A stretch of 51,720 bases of DNA. Source: an uncultured Collinsella sp. GTDB lineage: Bacteria; Actinomycetota; Coriobacteriia; Coriobacteriales; Coriobacteriaceae. This document shows, piece by piece, positions 51,645-51,720 of the stretch. The position numbers and the translations under genes are program-made. Where the stretch lies: contig CABTWP010000009.1 in the NCBI GenBank assembly GCA_902488525.1, positions 1-51,720 on the forward strand, written 5' to 3'. Numbering within the stretch: the first letter of the stretch is position 1; each line of letters opens with the position of its first letter. The notes under the pieces are model-generated. The model did not search any database. It was given only the letters and a program-made list of their open reading frames with translations, and was not told the DNA's origin.

Positions 51645-51707
51645 TTGCGGTGGAATAGTTCCTGCTTGCGGCAGAATAGGGGCCAAACAGGAACTATTTC
51701 ACCGCAA
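51645..51707. repeat. Inverted repeat after the aldo-keto reductase gene
   Basis: 20-base arms (51645-51664 and 51688-51707) pair with one mismatch. Within the left side, TTGCGGTGGAATAG is repeated as TTGCGGCAGAATAG. No T-run follows. It may be a genome-wide repeat or a Rho-independent stem of unusual form. Confidence 0.7.
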
Positions 51708-51720
51708 CCGAAAGAGGCGG

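Overview
The window looks like chromosome from a Collinsella-type member of the Coriobacteriia (high-GC, anaerobic, gut Actinobacteria). This is inferred from the GC-rich, strongly third-position-biased codon use, the oxygen-sensitive class III ribonucleotide reductase without an aerobic one, the Tad pilus locus without outer-membrane parts, a T-box on pheST, and secreted and orphan proteins of Coriobacteriia type. No phage, transposase or CRISPR array was found; the region is mostly housekeeping genes.

Layout. 1-1174: tRNA-Phe, a toxin/antitoxin-like pair and a DUF192 gene. 1171-10405: a compact, mostly overlapping Tad/Flp pilus operon on the minus strand, in transcription order cpaB, tadZ, tadA, tadB, tadC, flp pilin, a small membrane protein, pilin-like, TadE-like, large Tad/TadG-like, TadE-like, then DUF192. 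10658-16745: rsgA, a calcium-type P-ATPase and pyruvate kinase. 16923-19017: an orphan nuclease-fold protein and a zinc phospholipase C-like protein. 19097-21895: a nickel/cobalt ECF importer (cbiMQO) with a NikR-like operator. 22059-26034: pheST behind a phenylalanine T-box. 26156-32667: M32 carboxypeptidase, glmM, a DUF4012 membrane protein and an EamA transporter. 32899-36874: tRNA-Val, then nrdD and nrdG with an NrdR-like box. 36941-38611: folE, an HD hydrolase and folB. 38618-45028: metallopeptidases, a SlyD-like FKBP next to a UreE-like protein, a HAD phosphatase, a PerR-like regulator, acylphosphatase, a Gfo/Idh oxidoreductase and RNase HI. 45128-51707: a LysR regulator divergent from metY, secreted and small membrane proteins, a PanE-like reductase, and an aldo-keto reductase split by a frameshift.

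How genes fit together. The importer with its NikR-type operator and the adjacent SlyD-like and UreE-like proteins suggest nickel uptake and delivery in a genome stretch with no urease. folE and folB bracket an HD hydrolase that could supply the missing dephosphorylation step of folate synthesis. The LysR gene and metY share an intergenic region with a textbook LysR operator, a good promoter and a 178-base leader.

The most interesting unexplained layer is regulatory: a 17-codon leader peptide with a perfect ribosome binding site inside mutually exclusive stems ahead of metY, a 22-codon leader peptide plus terminator ahead of the PanE-like gene, hairpins that bury or border ribosome binding sites (calcium ATPase, nrdG), and several long, near-perfect intergenic inverted repeats of unrelated sequence.
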